64,000 nt of DNA, from contig NZ_BRVM01000013.1 in assembly GCF_026011715.1 (NCBI RefSeq), positions 1 to 64,000 on the forward strand. Direction: 5' to 3'. Of this stretch, positions 53,073 through 60,687 are shown piece after piece. Position numbers and translations under genes: made by a program. Under the pieces are notes generated by a model that saw only the letters and a list, made by a program, of their open reading frames with translations, was not told the DNA's origin and made no database searches. Numbering within the stretch: the stretch's first letter is position 1; each line of letters starts with the position of its first letter. This DNA comes from Cytobacillus sp. NCCP-133 (GTDB lineage: Bacteria > Bacillota > Bacilli > Bacillales > Cytobacillaceae).

Positions 53073-53185
53073 TTGGACAACTTCCTTTCGGTATAGTAGT
53101 AGAATTACTCATTTATTAATATTCCTGGAGAGGAAATCATATGTTATTTGGTCCATTTCAAATAAAATATTGGGAACTCCAGGAT

Positions 53186-53311
53186 TTATCTAGCCTATTT
53201 ACCTGTTTATCTAACATAGTTCCCCATTAATCTAGCACCTATTAAAATTTATCTAGCATGTTTTCAGTTTTATCTAGCATTTATTAAAATTTATCTGGCA
53301 TTTAGCACAGT
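53186..53311. repeat. six 21-bp tandem repeats between paaD and the EthD gene
   Basis: Six contiguous 21-bp units beginning 53186, 53207, 53228, 53249, 53270 and 53291. Each opens with TTATCTAGCAT or a one- to three-base variant, and the second halves are AT-rich and more variable (TATTAAAA recurs in units 3 and 5). The 304-bp gap that contains it (53073-53376) has no gene. Confidence 0.92.
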
Positions 53312-53376
53312 TTGACCGTTTGCCCAATGAAACTGCCTGTCATTCACCCAGAATAGTGTCATCAGAAAATCATCAC

Positions 53377-53874
53377 CTACATCATTGTCGATACTGGCTT
53401 CATTGCCTCAAATGGATTCCGGCATGCTTTGCAGTAAAGAATGCTTCGGCATGCAGTCGGCCCAAAAAGATTATCCATTGTGGTATAAGCCGAGCCGCAA
53501 AACGGGCACTCCACATGCCATTCACCTGTCTCACTGATCCGTTTGGGAGGCGGGCCGATTCCGAATTCCTTCAGCTGCTTCCTGCCCTTCTCCGTAACCC
53601 GGTCAGAAGTCCATGGAGGATGATGGATAAATTGAACTTCTATTCTTTCAAAAACGCCAGCTTTTCTTAATTCTGCTTCTACATTTTTTCGTATTATATC
53701 TAGCGCTGGACAGCCCATAAAGGTAGGCAATAGTTTAACTGTTACCTCCCTTACCTCAGCCTCCAAAATCTCAACCATTCCCAAATCAACAATTGAAATG
53801 GAATCAATTTCAGGGTCTTTCACCTTTTGAAGTGCTGCCAACGCTGTTTCTGCCAACAATTGCTCCTGCGCCAT
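53377..53874 (-). CDS. paaD: phenylacetyl-CoA epoxidase subunit PaaD
   Basis: 165 residues. An N-terminal MIP18/DUF59 domain (VKDPEIDSISIVDLGMVEIL, LLPTFMGCPALDIIR) and a C-terminal zinc-finger-like region with CPFCGSAYT and CRSILYCKAC. PaaD helps to mature the iron centre of the PaaABC(E) epoxidase. Start ATG 53874 with AAAGGGTG upstream, 20 bp after paaC. It is the last gene before the tandem repeat array. Confidence 0.92.
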   Translation of the reverse strand: MAQEQLLAETALAALQKVKDPEIDSISIVDLGMVEILEAEVREVTVKLLPTFMGCPALDIIRKNVEAELRKAGVFERIEVQFIHHPPWTSDRVTEKGRKQLKEFGIGPPPKRISETGEWHVECPFCGSAYTTMDNLFGPTACRSILYCKACRNPFEAMKPVSTMM

Positions 53875-53894
53875 ATCTATCACCCTTTTACAAC

Positions 53895-54710
53895 TTACCA
53901 GCTTGCGGCCGGATCTGCGCTGTACACTTCACTTAAAGTGGACAATGCAGCATCAAGGTCGGCTGTATGCTCTCCTTTACGCCCATTACCATTCTTCATT
54001 GCAAAGTCAGCTTCGGAAACCGTTAGATTTACAGATTCGAAGATCGGTTTCATCATCAAAAACCAGCGCTGCTTTAATATTTCTTCCTCTTCAATTAGAC
54101 CTTGTTCCCCCATTTCCTTTGCAAGCGGCCCCAAACTGAGGACTCCTCCGAAATCGGCTAGTGTCTTTTTTACGGCAGCTTCCATTCTTGATCTTGCTTC
54201 GCCACCTGCCTCCATCAGCTGCACAAACCAGGTTTTCCAGTGAAGAAGATGATAATAAAGTTCCATATTGACCTTTACTGCCACTTCGGCTAGCGGCTGA
54301 TAAGATGAGTTTTTAAGCGAATCCATTCGAATCTTCTTTGATTGAATGTAAAAATAATTTCTTATTACTGCAAAAGCCCAGTCATATTGTGCAGTCGATA
54401 AATAGTGCCCAGGACCATTTACCATTTCTAAAAGGACCGCATTTTTCCGTTCTGAAGATTTTCTGCCATGTGCAAGATGATCTACATCTCCTTCACCGAA
54501 ATCCTGAAGCAGCTGATAAAACATCGCCGCATGTCCCATTGTGTCCTGGCTGATTGATGAAAAGGCGACATCTTCTTCAATATGCGGGGCAAGGCCAAGC
54601 CATTCCGAACCGCGATAAGCAAGGATGAAATCATCATCAGCCAGCTGATAGAGTAAAGAGGTTAACGCTGGGTTTATTTCATCAATCAGCTTTCTTTCTG
54701 GTTTACTCAC
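53895..54710 (-). CDS. paaC: phenylacetyl-CoA epoxidase subunit PaaC
   Basis: 271 residues, ferritin-like structural subunit (LADDDFILAYRGSEWLGLAP, AFSSISQDTMGHAAMFYQLL). It has lost some di-iron ligands in the family and stabilises catalytic PaaA. GTG start, overlapping paaB by 8 bp; GGGGAGGG lies in the end of paaB. Confidence 0.93.
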   Translation of the reverse strand: MSKPERKLIDEINPALTSLLYQLADDDFILAYRGSEWLGLAPHIEEDVAFSSISQDTMGHAAMFYQLLQDFGEGDVDHLAHGRKSSERKNAVLLEMVNGPGHYLSTAQYDWAFAVIRNYFYIQSKKIRMDSLKNSSYQPLAEVAVKVNMELYYHLLHWKTWFVQLMEAGGEARSRMEAAVKKTLADFGGVLSLGPLAKEMGEQGLIEEEEILKQRWFLMMKPIFESVNLTVSEADFAMKNGNGRKGEHTADLDAALSTLSEVYSADPAASW

Positions 54711-55053
54711 TTTTTTTCAACCCTCCCCAAGATAGGATTTCGTTCTCATCAAGCATCTCCTGTTCATAATGACGCCATTTTTTCTTCAAATACCCGTAGC
54801 CTTTTGTCGTGCGGTAGTCTTTATTATCCAGGCGCTGAAGTGATTGTTTTTCATCTAATGACATCTTTCTGATATCTGAACGCTTGACTACCCAAATATC
54901 AGCCACCGGCTCTCTCCTCATGAAATTCTCCTGCGCCATAACAAGGGCAAGTTCCCGGTTTGGTGCCAGCAATGAAAATTGATATTGAAGAGGAGACGTG
55001 TCGGTTCGTTTGCTAAAAACCTCGAATTCCTGATAAAAACCTTCGCTTCCCAA
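54703..55053 (-). CDS. paaB: phenylacetyl-CoA epoxidase subunit PaaB
   Basis: 116 residues. The PaaB fold is recognised in EGFYQEFEVFSKRTDTSPLQ, LLAPNRELALVMAQENFMRR, and VADIWVVKRSDIR. TTG 55053 is taken as start because GGGAGGG lies six bases upstream; the long open frame beyond it overlaps paaA and is a shadow. PaaB links PaaAC dimers. Confidence 0.9.
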   Translation of the reverse strand: MGSEGFYQEFEVFSKRTDTSPLQYQFSLLAPNRELALVMAQENFMRREPVADIWVVKRSDIRKMSLDEKQSLQRLDNKDYRTTKGYGYLKKKWRHYEQEMLDENEILSWGGLKKSE

Positions 55054-55078
55054 AGTGTTCCCTCCCAACTTATCCATA

Positions 55079-56038
55079 TTAATTTGCTGTATTGAGGGCT
55101 TCGCGCACCCACTTGTTTGTATCATAAGCAGTGCGGCGCAGGCTGAGACGCTCGTTGGATTTTGGTCCATTATTTTTGATAATATTCTTGAATTTGTTCC
55201 AGTCAGGCTGTTTGTACACCCAAAGATTTTTTTCCTGGTCAAAATACATCGTTTCATCCGGGAGTGTAAGACCAAGCGAAAGAACACGCGGAATATACTT
55301 TGTAAAGAAATCCTGTCTTAGATCTTCGTTGGTCTTTGTACGGATTTTATACTTTATGGTTATATCCTGTTTCGAAGTGCCAGTAGTTGAAGCATCACCT
55401 GGCCCGAAGAACATTAAAAGAGCCTCCCACCAGCGGTTCACCGCATCCTGGACCATCACTTTTTGCTTTTCGGTACCCTCAGCCAAGGCCATGATAATGG
55501 CTTCACCATGTTGGGCATGGAAGACTTCTTCAGCACAAATCCTTTTTAGTGCCCGGGCATATGGTCCGTAAGAGGCATTCAGCATATTGGTCTGGGTGAT
55601 GATTGCCGCACCATCGACCAGCCAGCCGATCAATCCTGCATCTCCCCATGTTGGTGCCTCCATATGGAAGACATTATGAAACTTAAGTCTGCCGCTAAAT
55701 AAATCCTGCATGATATCTTCCCGCGTTCTGCCAAGCGGCTTCATCAAATCCTCTGCAACACGGAGCAGCAGCTGCCCATGCCCCATTTCATCCTGAACCT
55801 TTGCCATAATGCCAAGCTTTCTTTTTAATGAAGGAGCTTTAGGAACCCACTCTTTTTCAGGCAGGGCCCCCATGATTTCACTAATGCCATGCATGCTAAT
55901 CAATTTAATCAATGTCATCCTGTAATCTTCCGGCATCCAGTCATCCGCTTCTATTTTTTCGCCTACTTCGATGCGTTTCATAAAATGAGCATATTTTTGT
56001 TCGTCTGTCCATTCTTGATATAAAGTTGCTTCAGACAT
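55079..56038 (-). CDS. paaA: phenylacetyl-CoA epoxidase catalytic subunit PaaA
   Basis: 319 residues, ferritin-like di-iron oxygenase: KVQDEMGHGQLLLRVAEDL and RICAEEVFHAQHGEAI supply the carboxylate/His ligands. It epoxidises the ring of phenylacetyl-CoA with O2 and electrons from PaaE. ATG 56038 (MSEATLYQEWTDEQ) after GGGGGTG. No paaE is found in the window, so the reductase must be elsewhere or replaced. Confidence 0.95.
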   Translation of the reverse strand: MSEATLYQEWTDEQKYAHFMKRIEVGEKIEADDWMPEDYRMTLIKLISMHGISEIMGALPEKEWVPKAPSLKRKLGIMAKVQDEMGHGQLLLRVAEDLMKPLGRTREDIMQDLFSGRLKFHNVFHMEAPTWGDAGLIGWLVDGAAIITQTNMLNASYGPYARALKRICAEEVFHAQHGEAIIMALAEGTEKQKVMVQDAVNRWWEALLMFFGPGDASTTGTSKQDITIKYKIRTKTNEDLRQDFFTKYIPRVLSLGLTLPDETMYFDQEKNLWVYKQPDWNKFKNIIKNNGPKSNERLSLRRTAYDTNKWVREALNTAN

Positions 56039-56073
56039 AGAGTTCACCCCCAATGAAATAAAATTGTTTCTCT

Positions 56074-57381
56074 TCAGGTAACTGCATTTTCCTTTAAGCG
56101 ATTCACGATCCGAACAGCTTTGCCTTCCGACCTTGGCAAGGTCTTCGGCGGATGGATTTCTAGTGCTATGCTGATAAAGCAATGATGTTTTAGCATTTGC
56201 TGGATCTTCTTTTTTACCAATTCGGGCTGAACCATATTTCGATAAAAGCCGTCGCTCCATTCACATTGAAGCTCCAATGCTTTTAAACTTCCTTTTTGAG
56301 TGACATGAATTTGATAATGAGGTGCGAGCTCTTGAATCCTAAAAATGCACCGTTCAATTTCGGAGGGGAAAACATTAACCCCATTTATATTGAGCATGTC
56401 ATCTATCCGGCCTTTCACATGGCTCATTCGTATAGTCGTCCTGCCGCAGCCGCATTTTTCTTTTGATAGTGATGCAATATCGCCTGTACGATAACGAATA
56501 ACCGGGAAAGCTTCCTTTGTTAAGCTTGTAAATACCAATTCGCCTTCCTCGCCACTTGGAAGCGGTTTCATTTTTATGGGATCAATCACCTCGGCATAAA
56601 AATGATCTTCTGCAATGTGCAGCCCATTCTGTGCCTCATGACATTCCATGGCTACTCCTGGCCCCAGAACTTCACTCAGCCCATAAATATCACACGCTTT
56701 AATGCCAAGTTTTCTTTCAAGGGTATGCTTCATCTCTTCTGACCAGGGTTCAGCACCGAAAATGCCATATTTTATAGATGTACTTGCTGGGTCTATCCCT
56801 TGCTCTTCCATCTTTTCAGCAAGATTCAAGATATAGGAAGGAGTTCCGCAAATGACTTCTGGCTCAAAGTCTTGGATCAGCATAATCTGCCGGTCAGTAT
56901 TTCCGCCTGAAATAGGGACCGTGGCCATTCCGAGCTGTTCGCTCCCATAGTGAAGGCCCAAACCACCTGTAAAAAGACCATACCCGTAGGCATTATGCAA
57001 TGTTTGGCCCGGAAGTCCTCCCCCAATCGTGATCGCACGGGCTATGAGAGTGCTCCACATTTGAATGTCTTTCCTTGTATATCCCACAACAGTCGGCTTT
57101 CCGCTTGTTCCAGAGGAAGCATGAAGGCGAACGATTTCTTTTTTCTCCACGGCAAAAAGCCCGAATGGGTAATGTTCACGCAGATCTGCTTTAACGGTGA
57201 ATGGCAGCTTTTGAATATCATCCAGGCTGTTAATATCCTCAGGTGTAATATTACTTTCCAAAAATTTTTTCCGATAAAAAGGGACTTTGTTAAAAACACT
57301 GTTCACTGTCTGCTTGAGCCGGCCCAACTGCAATTCTTCAATATAACCGCGGCTTTCCGTTTCAATATTATGCAGAATCAA
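56074..57381 (-). CDS. paaK: phenylacetate-CoA ligase
   Basis: 435 residues, AMP-forming ligase of the ANL family. ATP-binding RLHASSGTSGKPTVVGYTRKD, CDIYGLSEVLGPGVAMEC, YRTGDIASL, and HVKGRIDDMLNINGVNVFPS. It activates phenylacetate to phenylacetyl-CoA and is the first gene of the paaK-ABCD run. TTG 57381 follows GGGAGG. A perfect TATAACG-N9-CGTTATA dyad lies 45-67 bp upstream. Confidence 0.95.
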   Translation of the reverse strand: MILHNIETESRGYIEELQLGRLKQTVNSVFNKVPFYRKKFLESNITPEDINSLDDIQKLPFTVKADLREHYPFGLFAVEKKEIVRLHASSGTSGKPTVVGYTRKDIQMWSTLIARAITIGGGLPGQTLHNAYGYGLFTGGLGLHYGSEQLGMATVPISGGNTDRQIMLIQDFEPEVICGTPSYILNLAEKMEEQGIDPASTSIKYGIFGAEPWSEEMKHTLERKLGIKACDIYGLSEVLGPGVAMECHEAQNGLHIAEDHFYAEVIDPIKMKPLPSGEEGELVFTSLTKEAFPVIRYRTGDIASLSKEKCGCGRTTIRMSHVKGRIDDMLNINGVNVFPSEIERCIFRIQELAPHYQIHVTQKGSLKALELQCEWSDGFYRNMVQPELVKKKIQQMLKHHCFISIALEIHPPKTLPRSEGKAVRIVNRLKENAVT

Positions 57382-57425
57382 AGCAAAACCTCCCACACTA
57401 ATTATCATACTAAGATAATTAATTA

Positions 57426-57448
57426 TATAACGTTTATATATCGTTATA
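57426..57448 (-). promoter_or_regulatory. candidate PaaX operator A (paaK operon)
   Basis: Perfect dyad TATAACG-N9-CGTTATA. It is the best copy of the motif shared with 41693, 44901 and 48705. Confidence 0.7.
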
Positions 57449-57573
57449 TTTAATATGTGTCATATATTTAACACAAAGATACCTTGTAAATAGTAAAAAG
57501 TCAACTTATTTTCTGAATATTTACTAATTTAATTTCTATGGTGTATAAAATGACCCATTGGAAATTTGTTCGC

Positions 57574-57600
57574 AAAAAAGCCCGCGGATTTGCGGGCTTC
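57574..57600 (-). terminator. terminator of membrane protein gene
   Basis: GCCCGC-AAATCC-GCGGGC followed by TTTTTTG on the minus strand. Confidence 0.85.
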
Positions 57601-57605
57601 TCATT

Positions 57606-58178
57606 TTATTGCCACTCCTTTAATTTCCTGGCAATGCTATCTTTCCATTGTGAAAGAAGAGTCTCTTCACCTTTTGATGTCTTTTGTTTTTGCCACTCGT
57701 TATAGCTGGCTATAGAAATAAGAAGAGAGCCCGTTAATAAGAGGTATGCCCACCATGGGAGGTTTCCCCCATAAGGCCTCGTCTGCAGCATAACGTTCAA
57801 TAATAAAACGCCCGATCCTACAAAGAAATAGGATTTAATCCGGTAAAAAGTTCCAGCAAGCACTGAGGCTAGTGATAGCGTTCCAACGATAAGCGCATCG
57901 TATACCGTGTTGCTTGCAAGCCCATCCTGTACCAGCAGCATTGAAACAATAATGAGGACACCCCATTGCAGCCGATGTGTTACTTTGCAAAATCGATCTT
58001 TGAGAATTTTCTTTGCAAAAATAATGAGAGAAACGAGCGGCAGCACATATAGTTCACTTGTGAACAAAACAGGCACCTCAATATTCCGCAAAATTGCATA
58101 ATAAGGTTCCAATAACATGACACCAGACAACAGGATTGGAATCCATGAAAATTTTTCAGACAATCTCTTACGCTGCAT
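57606..58178 (-). CDS. membrane protein, possibly a C-terminal remnant
   Basis: 190 residues with five to six hydrophobic segments and a basic C-terminal tail ending AIARKLKEWQ. The part VLAGTFYRIKSYFFVGSGVL, QTRPYGGNLPWWAYLLLTGS looks like the C-terminal end of a much larger multi-span Bacillus membrane protein. The start has only a weak AAGG. It may therefore be a truncated gene with its own terminator retained. Confidence 0.55.
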   Translation of the reverse strand: MQRKRLSEKFSWIPILLSGVMLLEPYYAILRNIEVPVLFTSELYVLPLVSLIIFAKKILKDRFCKVTHRLQWGVLIIVSMLLVQDGLASNTVYDALIVGTLSLASVLAGTFYRIKSYFFVGSGVLLLNVMLQTRPYGGNLPWWAYLLLTGSLLISIASYNEWQKQKTSKGEETLLSQWKDSIARKLKEWQ

Positions 58179-58520
58179 CCTTGTTCAATACCTTACGGAA
58201 AAATTTAAAGTTTATAAATTGGATTTTTTACGGAAGTCTTAACTTTATGAACAAGCTTATGGGGTATTGAAGATAAAAATTATTTTATAAAAATAAAGGT
58301 AAAATTAGTTAATTAAGGAAAAATTAATAATTCCAGGAGCAAACAAGTTTATAAACTCCAGCTATAATCCTAGATAAATCAGCATTTTATACCCCTGCTA
58401 AACATTCAAAAAAAATCCTATTATTATAGCTGATAAATAATGAAATAACAATTCTATCCGAAAAATATTTTTTCCCTTATATTATTCTAGAATTTATTTT
58501 CTATTACGGAGGAATCACCT
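58179..58520. other. AT-rich intergenic region upstream of the surface protein gene
   Basis: 342 bp, very AT-rich. No gene is seen. It should contain the promoter of the surface protein/sortase operon, but I could not single out one hexamer pair. Confidence 0.5.
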
Positions 58521-59708
58521 TTGAAAAAACTGCACATATTATTAACTGCTATTCTATTAATCGGTTTGTTCCCTGCTGCAAGCTACGCAGCTCCAACCGA
58601 AGAAGATTTGGCTGAATTCCTGGAAAAAGTCAATTGGACTGAAGCAGAGCTTAATGATCACCTCGAATATTTTTGGGATGTAAGCGTAGAGGATTTTGAC
58701 ACAGCGGAGGAATTAATCGCTTTCCTTGGTGAACCGATTACTGAAGAAAACCTGCAGCAATTATTGGATGACTATGGATTTGCTAACGAGGAAGAATTAA
58801 TAGCACTTCTGGTGGAAAATGGAGAAATGGAAGCGAACGAAAATGTTCGTGACGTTTTTAAGTACATTGATGCACTGAATATAACAACCTCATTCCTAAC
58901 ATATACAGGCACGGAGATTAACGATGAAACGCTTAAAGTGCTCCTGGACGAATATGGGCTTACTCTTGAAGAACTGCATGCATTGCTAAAGGATAATGAG
59001 GATTCTTTGGAAAACTACGATTATATTGAAGACCTTGATATCATGGTTTCTATTTATCTAGGTGCAGAAGAAATGCCTGGAGAAGACGAGCTTACACAAA
59101 TGCTTGCTGATATTGGCCTTACTGATGAAGAACTTGAAGCATTAATGATGCATTTTATGAGTCTGGATTTTGAAGACCCTCCACTGCTTGACAAAATGAT
59201 GGGCCTTGAAAGCCGCTTAATGGCATTCGGCCATTTTGAGAGCGCTGAGGATTTGACTGAGGAAGAAATCGCTGAACTGATCAGCGTCATGCAGGAAATG
59301 ATGGACCTCTTCCAGCTTGATGCAGAATTTTACTTGGTAAATAATAGTGGTGAAAAAATTCACTTAACTACCGAAGAAATGATGATTTTGGAAGAAACAA
59401 ATGGCTATGACCTGCTAATCGAGCTATATAGCACTCAAGGTGAATTCCTTGCTGATATGATTATTACTGCTGATATGTTCAGTTCAGAATTGATTGAAGA
59501 CACAGTAAGTGATCTGAATCAGGCGGAAACTGTTATTAACAAACAGGAGCCTGCTAAAGCAATGCCAGCTCCTAAGAGCATAAAAACAGTTAAAGGCGGC
59601 AAGCTGCCAAATACCTCAGGTAATTATGCAGAAGGTATTTTAGCAGGTATGAGCTTAATTGCTTTAGGCGCATTTATCATCCGTAAACGGAAAGTGAAAT
59701 CTGCGTGA
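58521..59708 (+). CDS. acidic cell-wall-anchored surface protein (LPNTS sortase signal)
   Basis: 395 residues with a signal peptide (about 1-23, cleavage near SYA-AP), then a very acidic helical body. Four related motifs of the form LxxLLxDYGxxxEELxALL recur near 35, 75, 150 and 192. The C-terminus has the sorting signal KLPNTSGNY, a hydrophobic span and the RKRKVK tail. It fits the 'processed acidic surface protein' type found beside class D sortases. The function is unknown. GGAGG precedes the start. The stop overlaps the sortase start by 4 bp (GTGA). Confidence 0.88.
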   Translation: MKKLHILLTAILLIGLFPAASYAAPTEEDLAEFLEKVNWTEAELNDHLEYFWDVSVEDFDTAEELIAFLGEPITEENLQQLLDDYGFANEEELIALLVENGEMEANENVRDVFKYIDALNITTSFLTYTGTEINDETLKVLLDEYGLTLEELHALLKDNEDSLENYDYIEDLDIMVSIYLGAEEMPGEDELTQMLADIGLTDEELEALMMHFMSLDFEDPPLLDKMMGLESRLMAFGHFESAEDLTEEEIAELISVMQEMMDLFQLDAEFYLVNNSGEKIHLTTEEMMILEETNGYDLLIELYSTQGEFLADMIITADMFSSELIEDTVSDLNQAETVINKQEPAKAMPAPKSIKTVKGGKLPNTSGNYAEGILAGMSLIALGAFIIRKRKVKSA

Positions 59709-60301
59709 ACAGACTTTTAAAGGTTCTTGGAATTGCTGTTATCATGGTTGGAATATGGCTTATCTTTTTTTATAGCAAGCCCTTTTTCACTGCCTATAAA
59801 ACGACTGCAATTACCGATCAAAAACCGATCGAACAGAATAACACGCAGCCTGTACCAAAAGGGATGAAAGCAGAGGCAGCTTCTTTGTATCCGGAACTTC
59901 CTGCTATCGGAGAAGAGATTGGGATACTTTCCATACCCAAAATTTCTGCAAGCCTTCCTATTTTCCATGGAACTGACGAAGATGAACTGGAAAAAGGGGT
60001 TGGCCATTTCGCAGGGAGCGTTCTTCCTGGCGAGCCTGATAATTCTGTCCTGTCAGGCCATCGAGATACCGTATTCCGAAAGCTGGGCGAAGTAGCAGTA
60101 GGGGACTTGCTTGTGGTAACCACTTCTGCTGGTGAGTTTACCTATAAAATCCGTAAAGTAAGAATAGTAGAAGCCGATGATCGAACAGTCATCGTACCTA
60201 AGCCTAGAGCAACTCTCACGGTGACTACCTGTTATCCTTTTGATTTTATTGGGGATGCACCACAGCGTTATATTTTAGTTGCTGATTTAGTGAGAAAGTA
60301 G
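59705..60301 (+). CDS. class D sortase
   Basis: 198 residues, N-terminal membrane anchor (about 5-24) and sortase barrel with His119 (SGHRD), Cys176 (LTVTTCYPF) and Arg188 (APQRYI). Class D sortases cut LPNTx/LPxTx signals and attach the protein to the cell wall. The overlapping upstream gene has LPNTS and is the obvious substrate. Confidence 0.93.
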   Translation: MNRLLKVLGIAVIMVGIWLIFFYSKPFFTAYKTTAITDQKPIEQNNTQPVPKGMKAEAASLYPELPAIGEEIGILSIPKISASLPIFHGTDEDELEKGVGHFAGSVLPGEPDNSVLSGHRDTVFRKLGEVAVGDLLVVTTSAGEFTYKIRKVRIVEADDRTVIVPKPRATLTVTTCYPFDFIGDAPQRYILVADLVRK

Positions 60302-60333
60302 AATTACTACTGCTGTTAGCGGGCAATAATACA

Positions 60334-60362
60334 GGAAGGCCTTTCTCAAGGCCTTCCTTTTA
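60334..60362. terminator. terminator of sortase operon
   Basis: GGAAGGCCTT-TCTC-AAGGCCTTCC followed by TTTTATT; perfect ten-base-pair stem. Confidence 0.9.
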
Positions 60363-60551
60363 TTCAGTAATCGTTACTAATTTAACGTCAGCAAAATCAA
60401 ATCGGTGGTATTGATCTTCAGAATCTGTCATTTCAACGAACCCCTCAAGATCCTTTATTTTGCCAATCACCTCAGATTTGTTTTCTGCTTCAACAACTTC
60501 AGTAACTTTTACATCTTTTTCAAAAGTATAAATAATTTTAAACGAATTCAT
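60360..60551 (-). CDS. small hypothetical protein
   Basis: 63 residues, acidic, beta-strand-rich (MNSFKIIYTFEKDVKVTEVV). No known family is recognised. AAAGGAGAG lies nine bases before the ATG, so it is probably translated. It lies between the sortase operon and helD. Confidence 0.65.
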   Translation of the reverse strand: MNSFKIIYTFEKDVKVTEVVEAENKSEVIGKIKDLEGFVEMTDSEDQYHRFDFADVKLVTITE

Positions 60552-60687
60552 GTAGTAAAACTCTCCTTTCGTCGTTTATCTTCCCGGCAAATGATGCGAT
60601 TAAACTCCTCATTAAATAAATGCCGAGATGCGACACTTTACGCAGCAAATTGCTAGCAAACGCTATCACTCTGCTACTCGACAAATA

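Noticed and set aside
53186-53311. CRISPR array
   Set aside because: Units are 21 bp in total with no unique spacers; no cas genes are nearby.
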